This document shows, one piece after another, positions 36,501 through 44,796 of a DNA stretch of 64,000 nt. Where the stretch lies: positions 25,221-89,220 of the forward strand of contig JAMZAV010002210.1 of the NCBI GenBank assembly GCA_024449915.1, written 5' to 3'. A program made the position numbers and the translations under genes. How positions within the stretch are numbered: the stretch's first letter is position 1; each line of letters starts with the position of its first letter. Source of the stretch: Sweltsa coloradensis. Its lineage: Eukaryota > Arthropoda > Insecta > Plecoptera > Chloroperlidae. A model generated the notes under the pieces. That model did not search any database and had not been told where the DNA came from. It worked only from the letters and a program-made list of their open reading frames with translations.

Positions 36501-37857
36501 TTTGAAATCGACGCACCCAAGAAAGATGAAATGTATTAAGGCTATTTTCTTTAAGAGTAGAGTCAAAATTATATTGCCGTTTTAAGTAAAAAGTTATTAA
36601 AGAATGATACCACCATAGTGTCGCCTTAAACTGAAAGAAGTAGGCCTAGCTAAACTAACCTCATTTTCTATTTTAGAAATAGCAGCCTCTTTCTGTGAAT
36701 ACGCATCTACTGTAGTTGCACTTGTCATTTTTTTTTAAATTACATCATTCACTATACTTACCGGATTCAGTACGACTATATCTAGCGTTTTGATGGGAAC
36801 TGAGAAAGTTATATATGGTTTTCCATTTTGTGGTAATGTTGTAGTTATTTCGACTGATTCTTGGACGCGATTCCAGCACCACTCTGTTTCATTTGCTCTA
36901 CTTGCGTACTTTTGAACTGAATGCATGAGAATAAAAAATAAACAAATAAATTCGAATTTAGAGCCTACCCACTCTTCAGTGTTGGACATTAAACCAAAGC
37001 GACCAAGACAACTCTGTAGGCCCAGACGCAATCGACGTGTGAGCGATAACCAATTAAAAATCAATATTTTTAATAGACAGTACGGCAAACAACATTATTA
37101 TAACCAACATTATTCTGGTTCTTATTGCATCCTTATTTTATCCTTATTTCTTGTATAGAAATTGCCCCTTCCCTATTTATTCCTTCAAACACTGTTATCG
37201 CCACACTTACGATTGATCAATTGTAACTTAAACTGAACATTAAAACAAATCGTGTACGGATAGAAACATCAAACATCCCGTTTTAGTAAGAAAAATAAAT
37301 TAACTTTAGACTGAAGTAAAACGGTAGACACAGTTCGAAAAGAACATACCCTTTTCGGCTCGATTTGTGTGGTTCTCGTGCAAATTTGATTTTGTTTTTG
37401 AATTTGAGTTTGGTGGATTCGTACGCAATGCTGTTAATCCTACTAATTAACTAATTTCCCTCTTCCAGGTGTTATATGTAAAGAATCTTCACAAGAATGT
37501 CAAAGAAGAGGACCTCGTACAAATATTTAGTTCATTTGAGTCGCCAGATGAGCCGCGAATAGTATATCGCCTTATGACTGGCAAAATGAAAGGGCAGGCT
37601 TTTATTACTTTTAACAGTAAGTAATTTAAAACTATTTCAATTTTCTTTGTTCGAGTTTCATTATACTGAGTAATATAGATTTATGTTTATGTAATATTGT
37701 ATGAATTTGAACAAATGTACGTGCTTTTTTGTCAACAGATATCAACAGAGCTACGAACGCACTGGACGAACTAAACGGATGCATCGTGAAAGGTCAACCG
37801 ATCATAATTCAGTTTGGTAAATCTACATCACAACCGCAAGATAAGGAGAAGAACTAG
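18409..37857 (+). CDS. RBM41: RNA-binding motif protein 41 (RBM41-like), five coding exons
   Basis: Gene span. The joined coding exons are 18409-18557, 22646-22957, 33144-33717, 37469-37616 and 37739-37857 (1302 nt, 433 residues plus stop). The last third carries one RRM with RNP2 VLYVKNL (346-352) and RNP1 KGQAFITF (386-393), the same RNP1 style as U1A and U11/U12-65K. The segment before it (IKEIPKFSNYN) and the N-terminal GEILIKQMVQKQT block match my recollection of vertebrate RBM41, which is about 413 residues long. A basic run KKKKHRRKRK lies at 217-226. RBM41 binds U12/U6atac RNA of the minor spliceosome in vertebrates and is expected to be nuclear. All introns seen here are GT-AG with U2-type donors. 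Orthology is inferred from memory of the family, not from a search. Confidence 0.88.
18708..19127. mobile_element. 420-bp MITE with long inverted repeats, 8-bp target duplication (P or hAT type)
   Basis: The termini read CATGGTGGTATATATC and GATATATACCGCCATG. Imperfect inverted repeats extend about 130 bp inward (TGTGGTCGCTTAATGCACGC against its mirror). It is flanked by the 8-bp direct repeat TGAGGGAC (18700-18707 and 19128-19135), which is itself part of the tandem unit. The CATG ends with an 8-bp duplication suggest the P superfamily; hAT is the alternative. A small inner hairpin uses AGTCGATAAAGAAG, also the terminus of the element at 29742. No transposase is present. Confidence 0.8.
19379..20297. 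other. Unassigned sequence between border repeats
   Basis: Foreign sequence replaces part of the third tandem unit: it begins after ATTCACTAGG and ends before GTTTTAGAGAAGACTTGAGG. The first 300 bp are GC-rich, with an incidental frame reading DDDTERDDHDVGEP. It could be a retroelement remnant, but no domain was recognised. Confidence 0.4.
20437..22225. mobile_element. hAT-type element, 1.79 kb, with nested elements
   Basis: The termini read CAGTGGCGGC and GCCGCCACTG, flanked by the 8-bp direct repeat ATTGACGT (20429-20436 and 22226-22233), the hallmark of hAT insertion. Inside are at least two nested G/C-run elements. One is about 20502-21186 with ends TGCATGGGC.CC and its mirror. The other is about 21290-21850 with GGGCGTCTACAG against a diverged mirror. 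No transposase ORF is present, so it is non-autonomous. Confidence 0.8.
22646..22957 (+). CDS. RBM41: RBM41 coding exon 2
   Basis: The acceptor is TTGCTCTTCTTTCAG at 22631-22645. The first base completes Glu50, then come residues 51-153 and two bases of codon 154. The acceptor and donor (AC|GTAAGT) are strong. The protein is acidic and mixed helical, including EYLQSLGLTSDEIELVF and an EEVNAKIAEAEAKR helix that aligns in order with vertebrate RBM41 as I recall it. There is no RRM in this part. Confidence 0.85.
22958..23655. other. RBM41 intron 2, 5' part
   Basis: AT-rich intron. The ORF at 23404-23586 has no recognisable features. No regulatory element was identified. Confidence 0.45.
23660..24482 (+). 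repeat. Family B dispersed element, copy 4
   Basis: Starts TTGGATGAGCGTAGCGAGCG, followed by a long T-run, the core at 23770-23880 and two ACACC.ACATGCTTT blocks. It ends TTACGCTCATCCAACAACGC and GGGACTTAAGCGTTTTCCTAGT. It lies in RBM41 intron 2 in the sense orientation. Confidence 0.7.
24485..25905. other. RBM41 intron 2, mixed SINE-like pieces
   Basis: Near 24625-24710 and 25545-25600 there are pieces of the family H SINE (GGGATTGAGTGCTCATAAAC, CCAAAATACCTAACTTC, then GGTCAGGTTTCCCACGA). The ORFs at 24730-24966 (-) and 25353-25649 (+) have no recognisable domains. Confidence 0.4.
25909..26325 (+). repeat. 5S-rRNA-derived SINE (SINE3-like)
   Basis: The 5' part (about 25925-26040) resembles 5S rRNA and its internal pol III promoter: GAACACCGAAGTTAAGCAAA, GGCGTGGTCAGGG and GAGTGGGTGATCGC. 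A body follows with TCCTTTCGGATGGGACGTTA and GCCGTTGGTTCCC, a phrase I recall from conserved central domains of metazoan SINEs. The tail is CAATCAATCAAT. The 5S-like part is diverged and continuous with the body, so this is a retroposon and not a 5S gene. The family name is unassigned. Confidence 0.75.
26326..28185. other. RBM41 intron 2, repeats and unassigned sequence
   Basis: 26680-26935 contains a family C copy (TCATCAGGAATAATAAAG, TTGTGATTTATTTTG, TTTCATCTTTGTAC). 26940-28185 is AT-rich with no recognised gene or repeat border. Confidence 0.45.
28188..28631 (+). repeat. Family A dispersed element, copy 2, 5' half
   Basis: Begins ATTAAGCGAGCGAAGCGAGC and carries TGTCTCGCCATAACGTTCGA, GAATGTCCGTCCGGTCACGA and the CCATGGCAACGAAAAGTCGC block. 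It is split at GTGTATTATTT (28621-28631) by the Penelope-like insertion and resumes at 30618 after a copy of the same 11 bases. Confidence 0.75.
28877..29287 (-). pseudogene. Penelope-like element GIY-YIG endonuclease fragment, left arm
   Basis: The reading frame carries the PLE C-terminal GIY-YIG domain. It has NAVYSIPCQCGAINIGETKR, RLKEHKNN, HVYEHHH and the EANSHKRRLKEAALM region, ending VPKP and stop. The first dozen residues come from reading across the inverted junction, so true element sequence begins near RTLRSILTKTKP. The YIG tyrosine is Asn here (INIGE), which should damage the nuclease. The reverse transcriptase part is absent. This is a dead 5'-truncated copy. Confidence 0.8.
29266..29580 (+). 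pseudogene. Penelope-like element GIY-YIG endonuclease fragment, right arm
   Basis: The frame opens after a TAA at 29263 and encodes about 104 residues: NAVYSIPCQCG, then IYIGETKRPLEVR with the canonical YIG tyrosine kept, the EH motif and the same C-terminus ending FVPKP and stop at 29578. It is nearly identical to the left arm in protein but opposite in strand. It lacks the reverse transcriptase and an ATG start, so it is a fragment. Confidence 0.8.
29742..30487. mobile_element. 746-bp foldback DNA element with CAGAGTCGATAAAG ends
   Basis: The termini CAGAGTCGATAAAGAAGTTT and AAACTTCTTTATCGACTCTG are inverted copies, followed inward by CCCC..GGGGAGGTCC and its mirror. It is flanked by the 7-bp direct repeat CTGAAAG (29735-29741 and 30488-30494). 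Comparison with the left Penelope arm shows the empty site, so the insertion borders are firm. No ORF for a transposase is seen. The superfamily is uncertain; the 7-bp duplication is unusual. Confidence 0.75.
30618..30857 (+). repeat. Family A dispersed element, copy 2, 3' half
   Basis: Resumes at GTGTATTATTTGTTACG, then ATGGCGGTGGATTTTATCCA, CATGGCCCCATGGACAGCGA and CTTATCAACGCGTCCAACAG. It ends AGCGTTTCCTAGT, as in the other copies. Confidence 0.75.
30858..32500. other. RBM41 intron 2, unassigned
   Basis: AT-rich sequence without recognisable exon, RNA gene or repeat border. Confidence 0.45.
32505..32800 (-). repeat. tRNA-related SINE (family H), minus copy
   Basis: On the minus strand: GTGTTGGCTCAAGAGTG (A-box-like), GAGGTCCCGGGTTCGATTTC (B-box-like), GGCAATCCTGACTGAAGG, GGGATTGAGTCCTCTTATAA and a tail. 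A plus-strand relative lies at 45466-45712, and fragments occur at 24625, 25547 and 38812. It is a retroposon with a pol III promoter remnant. Confidence 0.65.
33144..33717 (+). CDS. RBM41: RBM41 coding exon 3
   Basis: Encodes residues 155-345; the first base completes Thr154 and the exon ends in phase 0 at AAG|GTAAGG. I chose the acceptor ATCTATCAACAG|G because it fits the phase of exon 2. TTGCAG|T twelve bases on is also in phase and would drop four residues. Contents: SRHEREL helix, HHLKDIEQQLFGHL, the basic KKKKHRRKRK run, an SSLWDVEELGPEPKRRP stretch, and the pre-RRM motif AQIKEIPKFSNYN. The 5' half is clearly GC-richer than the introns. The frame staying open past the donor to 33810 is intronic. 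Confidence 0.8.
33718..34320. other. RBM41 intron 3, 5' part
   Basis: AT-rich intron sequence with no recognised feature. Confidence 0.45.
34323..34774 (+). repeat. Family B dispersed element, copy 5 (short)
   Basis: Starts TTGGATGAGCGAAACGAAGA, keeps the core at 34395-34520 and one internal ACACCTACATGCTCTATCCG block, and ends ATTACGCTCATCCAACAACG, CGCCTGAAAATCG and GCTTCCTAGT. Confidence 0.7.
35022..35620. mobile_element. 600-bp element with GGGGTGAATAGGAAC inverted repeats
   Basis: The ends TACCGGTAACATGGGGTGAA and CACCCCACCTTACGGTA are imperfect mirrors about 26 bp long. The inner word GGGGTGAATAGGAAC is repeated directly at 35050 and in related form near 35331-35440 (ATTGACCCC, GTGAATAGGAACGC). 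It is probably a non-autonomous TIR element. A TA target site is possible but not proven. No ORF is present. Confidence 0.6.
35695..35766 (-). repeat. tRNA-derived SINE head (family G), copy 3
   Basis: Minus-strand 72-nt cloverleaf-like sequence with GGCTGCATAGCTCAGTTGGT and GGTTCGATCCCCG, flanked by family G sequence on both sides. One of three family G copies clustered within about 0.8 kb of RBM41 intron 3. Confidence 0.65.
35960..36018 (-). repeat. tRNA-derived SINE head (family G), copy 4, deleted
   Basis: Minus-strand copy missing most of the A-box/D-arm (only TGCATAGAGC remains) but with an intact GGGTTCGATCCCCG box. Flanking sequence repeats that of copy 3 almost exactly, so this is a local duplication. 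Confidence 0.6.
36160..36460 (+). repeat. tRNA-derived SINE (family G), copy 5, inverted relative to copies 3 and 4
   Basis: The plus-strand tRNA-like head is at 36367-36438 (GGCTGCATAGCTCAGTTGGT to TGTAGTCA). It is preceded by the reverse complement of the flanks seen at copies 3 and 4 (GGTTTGTATTCTCC, GCAGTGCAATCTGC), giving a local inverted arrangement. Confidence 0.6.
36762..36916 (-). CDS. Exon-like segment of an unrecognised gene, antisense in RBM41 intron 3
   Basis: On the minus strand a good acceptor (TTTATTCTCATGCATTCAG) and a consensus donor (CCG|GTAAGTAT) bracket 155 nt. The open frame encodes 51 residues, QKYASRANETEWCWNRVQES followed by VEITTTLPQNGKPYITFSVP and IKTLDIVVLNP. It enters in phase 1 and leaves in phase 0. 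The W.W...V.I...LP pattern is faintly like a CS/p23-type beta-sandwich, but that is a guess. No partner exon was found; a second exon-like frame (about 36675-36727, minus) does not fit in phase. It could be a nested gene, a retained pseudo-exon or chance. Confidence 0.35.
37469..37616 (+). CDS. RBM41: RBM41 coding exon 4 (RRM, first part)
   Basis: The acceptor is TTTCCCTCTTCCAG, and the exon starts in phase 0 exactly at the RRM: VLYVKNL (RNP2), an EEDLVQIFSSF helix, then RLMTGKMKGQAFITF (RNP1). The donor is AACA|GTAAGT. The aromatic/RNA-contact positions Tyr348 (RNP2) and Phe390/Phe393 (RNP1) are kept. Confidence 0.9.
37739..37857 (+). CDS. RBM41: RBM41 coding exon 5 (RRM end and stop)
   Basis: The acceptor is TTTTTTGTCAACAG. 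The first two bases complete Asn395, then INRATNALDELNGCIVKGQP and IIIQFGKS finish the RRM, followed by a short polar tail. Stop TAG at 37855-37857. The 3' UTR follows; no clear AATAAA was fixed within the next 200 bp. Confidence 0.9.
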
Positions 37858-38105
37858 GTTGTTGATCTGGGCCCAACCCAAGCCAATGTTTCCTAACATT
37901 AGAAATAGACGCTCCAGGACATATTACAACACCTGTTCATGCCGTTATAATTATTAACATTCAACAATATTCTCTAGTATCTAGAGAATAATATACTGAA
38001 CCAAAATTATACGTACCCTTAAGCTAAAGATATATTTTCGGAGTCATTCATTTTTTATTTCATGTTAGTACCCAGAATTCACACATCCAAAAACCCCAGA
38101 AAAAT

Positions 38106-38742
38106 GTACTTTGTATGTCTCGCCATAAAGTTCGAACGGAGGTTCGGATCGAGTTGAAATTTGTACCATTCGCAAGCTTCGATCTGGATTGAATGCCATT
38201 AGTTTTGTGTCAAAATCGTTCAAAAAGTTACAAAGTTACATTAAAGTGAATCGAAAGTTTTTTTTCTAAAACTAAACGGCGACAAAATCTGAGGTGGCCA
38301 AATCATTTAGAATGTCCGTCCGGTCACGAATATGTTAAATTTATTTTGATCCGGTAAGTAGTGTAGATGGAAATTACATTTTATCAAAAGTAACGTTACC
38401 ATGGCAACGAAAAGTCGCACAAGGTTTCTAGCCACTATGCACTTCCACCTAAAAGTAATCAAAATACTATCGAGGAAGCAGTGTATTATTTGTTACTAAA
38501 GAGTTAAAATAGTTTTCCCAAGGAAATGATGTCAAGGTTCTCTAGATGGCGGTGGATTTTATCCACAAAGTAAAGGTTTACCACGGGTTTACCCAAATAC
38601 CTTGGCAATAATAAATAATATTGGAAACATGGCCCCGTGGACAGCGAACGTCGCAAATTTTAAAATTTAAAAAAATGTGCAATGTGGGTCTAGCTATAGC
38701 ACGTGCTCGCTTATCAACGCGTCCAACTGAGCGTTTCCTAGT
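38106..38742 (+). repeat. Family A dispersed element, copy 3 (5' truncated)
   Basis: Begins inside the family at TGTATGTCTCGCCATAAAGT and runs without interruption through GAGGTGGCCAAATCATTTAG, ATGGCGGTGGATTTTATCCA and CTTATCAACGCGTCCAACTG to AGCGTTTCCTAGT. It is the reference for reading the interrupted copies, just downstream of the RBM41 stop. Confidence 0.75.
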
Positions 38743-39200
38743 AATGTTACATGTTGTAACGTATGTTGGTACTAACCTGCGTTACTGAAACGGCTCGTGT
38801 TTTGTACAAATAATTTTTGTGGGAAGCCTCCAGGGTGCAATTCATGCCCCTCTGGTGTCTAACTAGGTATGTTGCGGACAGGACAATTGTGAAGGGATGT
38901 TGACTATCATATATTATTATGATGATTATTTAAGCCCGTATAGACGTAGGACATGGACATACCTAAAACCAAAACTTAGGCTCTGTTGTAAACCTTGTTG
39001 CAATGAGCCCTATAATAAAAAGCCCCTAGACATTTCCTCTCAAGACACAAGACCTAATCCTTACACTACATCACATAAAACATTTATTATAATAATATAT
39101 AATATTATGAATATTTACCCCTAGTTATGAACTTGTATAGGAATGGTAAATGGAGTAGAATGGGGTGGGCACTATGAATTGGAAGATCGTCGTCAGTCGT
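38743..39200. other. Intergenic, SINE fragment
   Basis: 38812-38890 is a minus-strand tail of family H (GTGGGAAGCCTCCAGGGTGC, GGTGTCTAACTAGGTAT). No gene is seen. Confidence 0.4.
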
Positions 39201-39204
39201 AACA

Positions 39205-39476
39205 TCGATAGGTGGCTTCTAGTTCTTGCACACCGCGAGCCACGTCCAGGTGTGATGTCGTTTGCAATGACGTCGATAGGTGGCTTCTAGTTCTTGCACA
39301 CCGCGAGTCACGTCCCGGTGTGATGTCGTTTGCAATGACGTCGATAGGTGGCTTCTAGTTCTTGCACACCGCGAGTCACGTCCCGGTGTGATGTCGTTTG
39401 CAATGACGTCGATAGGTGGCTTCTAGTTCTTGCACACCGCGAGTCACGTCCAGGTGTGATGTCGTTTGCAATGACG
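39205..39476. repeat. Minisatellite, 4 x 68 bp
   Basis: Four tandem copies start at 39205, 39273, 39341 and 39409 with TCGATAGGTGGCTTCTAGTT. Each also contains ACACCGCGAG.CACGTCC.G and GATGTCGTTTGCAATGACG. The copies differ by only a few bases, so the expansion is recent. Confidence 0.9.
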
Positions 39477-39479
39477 TCG

Positions 39480-40795
39480 GGAACTCAGCACAGTGGTCGT
39501 GGAGAGCTGTGAATGAGGGGCTGTACAGAGCATGCCCTTATTGTTTGATAATACTATCTAAACTTTCCGCTTTAAATTGTGTTGGGGGCTACGGGCGTCT
39601 TGTTCCATTGCATATTATTCCTTACCAGTAGAAAACGTTTTGTTTCGTATTTCAAGTGGCAATGATACAGATTTTATAACGAGGATGCACTTAGGTTTTT
39701 GCTGTTGTTTTCCTGTTCAAACCGGGCTTTCAATTTCCTCAAATGTGCAATAAAGTGAAACTATAGTAAGTGACATTGAAACCCGGCGATATCTGAACAT
39801 TTTGTATTGTTTTCTTTTTTTATTGTATTGATCGGACACACGGAAAATATTGCATGTTGAACATCTAGGTGCTCGTTAGGGCGCCGCAGCCAAGCCGCGG
39901 AGCGCTAACACACTCGGGCACCTTACATACAGCAATCCAAGTTGGTGCGATTTCAAGGTGTCACTCAGCCGCCATGAAATGAAATGGTGAAATGATCAGG
40001 GCGATTTAGGTACCTTACCTGACAACTCACGCCAAATTTAGTTTAATGTTTAGTTAAATGCTCAAAATTAATTTGCGGTGTGACCGTGTGAGTTACTCCG
40101 ACTTACTATTACATCTTCTGCTCAATCCGTAAATCTCAATTGCTCGACGATTCTGACCAAACGGATGGGACTACAACATCCAAAATTTGCATGGACATTA
40201 AGATTATAGTGATACACGTACTTTTAAAATAATACGTTGCAAAAGCTAGCGGAAGGCATCGAGAAAAAGGCTAAATAATAAATACGTAGGTTAACTATGG
40301 GAACTTGATAATATTCACCTACAATGTGTACACAAGTGTTGGTTCCACTAGATATTGTACATTCTGTTGTTAATTGGTAATACCATAGCAAATTTAAACA
40401 AATCATTTAGCATTTGCAAAAAAGTTATGAGATCCCACACATTACAAAAAACTTGTAAAAATACGGCCAAACCTTACACAATCAAGGGTATTGAAATCTA
40501 AAAGAAGGGCCAAGCTTATGTAATCTTATATACATTTCCACTATAAATATATAAATTACTTTGCCCCGTTGTATCCTCGTCGCCAAGCTTGTCAAAATAA
40601 ATTTGCATTAACTTTTATCTTTAAAACAATAGTGGAAAATACAATTTTGACAATGTTTGCAAGGATGGGGGCAAGTTGCACGGGGCAAGCGAATTTGTGT
40701 AATAAGAATGCGGAATGTACATGCTTTGCTCTTCTTTAGAATCTTAATTATTTTGGTTGTCTAAGGTTTGGCTGTATTTTTACAAGTTTTCTATA
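39480..40795. other. Intergenic with family D copy
   Basis: 40150-40400 is a family D copy (TTCTGACCAAACGGATGGGA, CATGGACATTAAG, ATTGGTAATACCATAGCAAA). No gene is supported. Confidence 0.4.
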
Positions 40796-42135
40796 TTATT
40801 ATTATTATTTTATTTTTTGGTTATTCTTGTTTGTTAAAATTGCAACAAGAAACGGCGTCGACGCTAGCAAATATCTTGCTAAAACACTCAAAATCTGTGG
40901 AAATCTTGTGCCGCGAAGAGCCTTGATGAAGCACGTGAAACTAACTAATTTAGCACATGCAGTTGGTTCTCCCATAAGTGCTCCCTGCACAGGGAAGGGA
41001 AATGACTCACAGAGCAGTCTTTGAGGGCGGGCGGCAGGTCGTTCCATTGGTTAACTACCCAGAAAGAAAAAGCACGTCGGCCGAGCAGTCCTTTGGCCGG
41101 AGGGGGTTGGAGGCGGGGGTGCCTATTATCGTCGCCTCTCAACACGCGGCCCTGGATGATGCGCGCGCACACGTCAAAATCAGTGGCGCCACTGAGGCAT
41201 CTTTTAAAAAACACCAGATCGGTGTACTGCAGGTGCATGGTCATTGGCATAACCTGCATCTGGTCACAGGGTGGGGGGAGGTTACGGCCATGTATGAAAT
41301 GCAGCGCCCTTCTCTGCACCCTCTCAAGCTTTGTAGTGTTCTCGATGGTAGTTGGGTGCCAGGCGGGAAGGCCGAAAGTCATGGAGGGCTTGACTAGCGA
41401 CAGGTAGGCCATCCTCTTGACGCGGGGCGTGCAGCCGTGCAGGTTGCGGGCCGCGAAACCCAGCACCTGCAACGCCTTGGTGCGCACGATGTCGGTGTGC
41501 ACGTTCCATCGGAGGTCGCTTGTGATGTGAACGCCGAGGAGGCGCTGCTTGTCGACGTACTCGAGTGGGACACCATCGATGGTGTACATGAAGTAAAGTG
41601 GGGTGCGAGCGCGCGTAATGTCCATCATCTTGCACTTGAGGGCGTTGAGCGACATGCCATTTTCGTCGCACCAGATCTGAATGTCGTCTAGGTCTGCTTG
41701 GAGGGCGTCTGCATCCTCTTGGGTGCCCACGATACAGTACAGGGTGACGTCAGCGTACTGGAGCATTTGGATCCTTGCCGAGGTAGGGAGGTCGGCTACG
41801 AAGACGTTAAATAGCAGGGGGCCGAGCACACTGCCCTGGATGACGCCCGAGGGCACGTCCCGGAATTCTGAGCGCTCGCCGTTGAACTGGACGAACTGTG
41901 TGCGGCCGACCAGGAAACTCTCAAACCACCTAAGCAAATTGCCCTTAATGCCATAATGCTCGAGCTTGGATAGTAGACGCACGTGTGGCACTTTATCGAA
42001 CGCTTTAGACCAATCGAGAAAGACACAGTGAATGTGAGCTCCGCTACGCTCGTCCAGTGCCGCCGTCCATGAGTCAATGGCGCCGGCGAGGAGAGTGGTG
42101 CAAGAACGGCGCTGCCGAAAGCCGTACTGCAAATT
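40796..42135 (-). mobile_element. Non-LTR retrotransposon (CR1/Jockey-like), 5' truncated
   Basis: A minus-strand element with the reverse transcriptase C-terminal half, a short 3' UTR and an (AAT)n-like end at 40796-40812. It is truncated 5' within the RT fingers/palm at about 42132, as usual for LINE copies. The GC content is clearly above the surroundings, consistent with a fairly recent insertion. Confidence 0.8.
40945..42132 (-). pseudogene. LINE reverse transcriptase fragment, catalytic motif mutated
   Basis: A 395-residue open frame, truncated at its N-terminus. RT motifs occur in order: QYGFRQRRSC (about residue 2), FLDWSKAFDKVPH (motif A), IQGSVLGPLLFNVFVADLP (motif B), QYADVTLYC (motif C), and thumb and C-terminal regions including WNDLPPALKDCSVSHF. 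Motif C should be YADD; here the second Asp is Val, which should abolish polymerisation. No endonuclease domain is left. The clade is CR1/Jockey-like by pattern only. Confidence 0.85.
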
Positions 42136-42790
42136 ATAATTTTGGACTTTTTTTAGTCTGATAAAGAAAACTAAGTTTTTTCAAATTCGTATTTTCAGTG
42201 AATTTTTCTGTTTGGTTGGTACAAATTGGTAAAATATATCGGTAGACAAAAAAAAAAACGATAAAAAGGGAACTGTTCCCTTATTTCTATTTTTTCTTAT
42301 TTTTATTTTGATGATTTATTCGACAAATTCCAGACTTTACAAATATAAATACTTCACAGGTATTACAAGAGTACATAACGTGGTAGATATATATTTAAAA
42401 AAACATGTAACTTGCTGTTTGATTATTCTATGCAAGCGGCTATGTGACAATAATACAACCGGATCGTTTATCAACGGACGCAAACGTAAATTTTTTTGTT
42501 TGTCCTCATTTTTGGCAGCACTGGGGCCCAAAGTTTACGTTTTAAATTTTTATTTGTGTGAGAACTCAGGTAATTTCTAATAAGTCCACGAAAGGAAAAA
42601 TTCCTTATTATGTTTGCAGCTGTTCTTTTGTATTTTAGATTTTTCAACACTTTTGACAGCCCTAGTGCTCAAAGTAACAACCCGATTTTTTGAGGATGGT
42701 TTTTATATGAAAGAGAGGGAAATTTCAAATGGATCCACTAAAGGAAAAAAAAACTTTTCAATGTGTCGCTACCCGCGTTGATGACATTTT
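42136..42790. other. AT-rich intergenic stretch
   Basis: No recognised gene. The ORF at 42308-42580 has no identifiable domain. Confidence 0.4.
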
Positions 42791-42794
42791 TTAA

Positions 42795-42952
42795 TTTTAT
42801 TTATCGGGTTGTTTCGTAGCGGCGGTGATGATATTTTTCTGCCGACGTTTCAAAGACCATTTTGTCTTCTTCTTCTGGACTTGAAATATGATATTAAGTT
42901 TATGAATTTACTATTTACCGCTACGAAACAACCCGACAAATAAAAAAAAAAC
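42795..42952. repeat. Short foldback element, 160 bp
   Basis: The arms TTTATCGGGTTGTTTCGTAG and CTACGAAACAACCCGACAAA pair almost perfectly around about 100 bp of unique sequence. The same arm word occurs alone near 10015. Confidence 0.7.
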
Positions 42953-44790
42953 TATTATCTCTATTTACACTGTTCTTATGCTTATCTTTATAATTTCGAC
43001 TGTTTCCAACTTTGGACAGCCCAGCGGCCTAAAGTTACCGTCCGATTTTTTGAAAGTGGTTTTTGTGAAAGAGTGGAATATTTCCAATTCCTAGTCCCAT
43101 GTCACACTATTCTTATGCATGCTAAAAACATTTGGAAAACTTCCGATTTTTTCACCAAAGGAAAAATTAGTGTCACATTTTGCACTATTCTTCTGCTAAA
43201 TCTCTATATATAAGGTGACTTCAAGAAATGGTTGAGTGGTGATGCGGAACAATGCAACCGAAGTAATATTATTTAAAGTTATATTAGCATAGAATCATAT
43301 TATATTTATTTACAGTTTCAAGAAACATTAACTCTAACTCACTAATACACAACCATTAACGTTGACTTGTAACGGATGGAAAAAAATGTTGAAGGAGACA
43401 CATTTCCCATGGGCCTGATCAGCAGTAAAAATGAAAAATATATTTCTGACGTTCTGGTAACATTAGGTTTTTTAATTGAAAAATTTTCTTGAAAATGCTG
43501 AAAATATAGGGATTTACTTTAAAAAAAATACTGACACTGCAAAACTACAAAAATCTTGAATTGTGTATTGGGTTGACATCCCCCAAAAAACTTTCGTAGA
43601 CCTGAAATATTATTATTCACTTTTATTTTCATTTTTATTGACAGTATTTACAATATTATGTGAGTTTTTAAGAAAACATAAACACGCGTTTATTGTAAAA
43701 GTAATATATTGAATTAAAATAAAGTTAAATCATAGATACTTACAAAATGTCAGTGAGTGAACCAAAAGTGTATAGATAATATATTTATTTCACATAAAAC
43801 GTTTAACTTTAATCTCTAATATAGTATGTACACTTAATCTGTTACTACAGTTTAGTATGCTCCAGAGTTTAGAACTGCCGCTTAGATATTGGCCCAATGA
43901 AGGGATTTGCTATCACAAAAACAGTGATGGTTTTCCAACAAATCACTTAAATTATTACTATTTTATGCCTATTAGTGGATTACTATAGCAAAAACATAAT
44001 ATTTCTTCCAATTTTAAACTGAAATGTGTCATACAAAATATTAACCGTAGTTTTGCTTAATCTTAAAAATATTTATGCTTGTTATTTTGTAAACTCTTGC
44101 TTTGTTACATTGGCAAAAGTATCGTCAACACTGATATTGCCAGTTAATGATGCATTGTTCATTCTTGAATGGTCATAACCTGTAACCACAGGTAACAGAT
44201 TGGAAGTGTTATGTATTTTCTGTGCTGTAACTTTAAAATGTATATTATTGTAACTTAAAATGTGCTTCCAATAGTATGTTTAATTATTATAAAATTTGGA
44301 ACAATATTGAACAACATTTAAAACGAATCTACACCCTCAAATTTAATTTAAGACTGTGCGGGCGCAAAAATACATTTTCAGGAATATGTTTAAAGTAAAC
44401 AGTATTTTTCTGGTTGCAGAACTTATGAACCTGGATAAAATTATATAAATTACACACTTTTTTAAACATTCGCCAAGGTTATTTTCATTTTTGAAAATAA
44501 AATAATATTTATTATCAATTGTTATCAAAAGAAGTTTCAAAGGCTGTTAACAGAAGATGACCGATAGAAGAAATATTGTTAATTTATGTGGGGACAAATA
44601 TAGAAATAAAAAAAAATCAATAAGGTTACACCTTCGGGAATGTTTCCCGATTAACGAAATCGATAACTAAAACCCTCGCCCATATCTTCGTTAGGTAATG
44701 CCATTATAAATCATGTTTAGTTGGTCAGTTCCAAGGCAATAAAATTCCAATCTATTCAGATCTACGATGTACCAACAATCCAGATGTTAT
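42953..44790. other. AT-rich intergenic stretch
   Basis: No gene, RNA or defined repeat was recognised. Confidence 0.4.
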
Positions 44791-44796
44791 GAAGTT

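Noticed and set aside
40978..41956. Plus-strand frames over the LINE
   Set aside because: Antisense shadows of the GC-rich reverse transcriptase frame.
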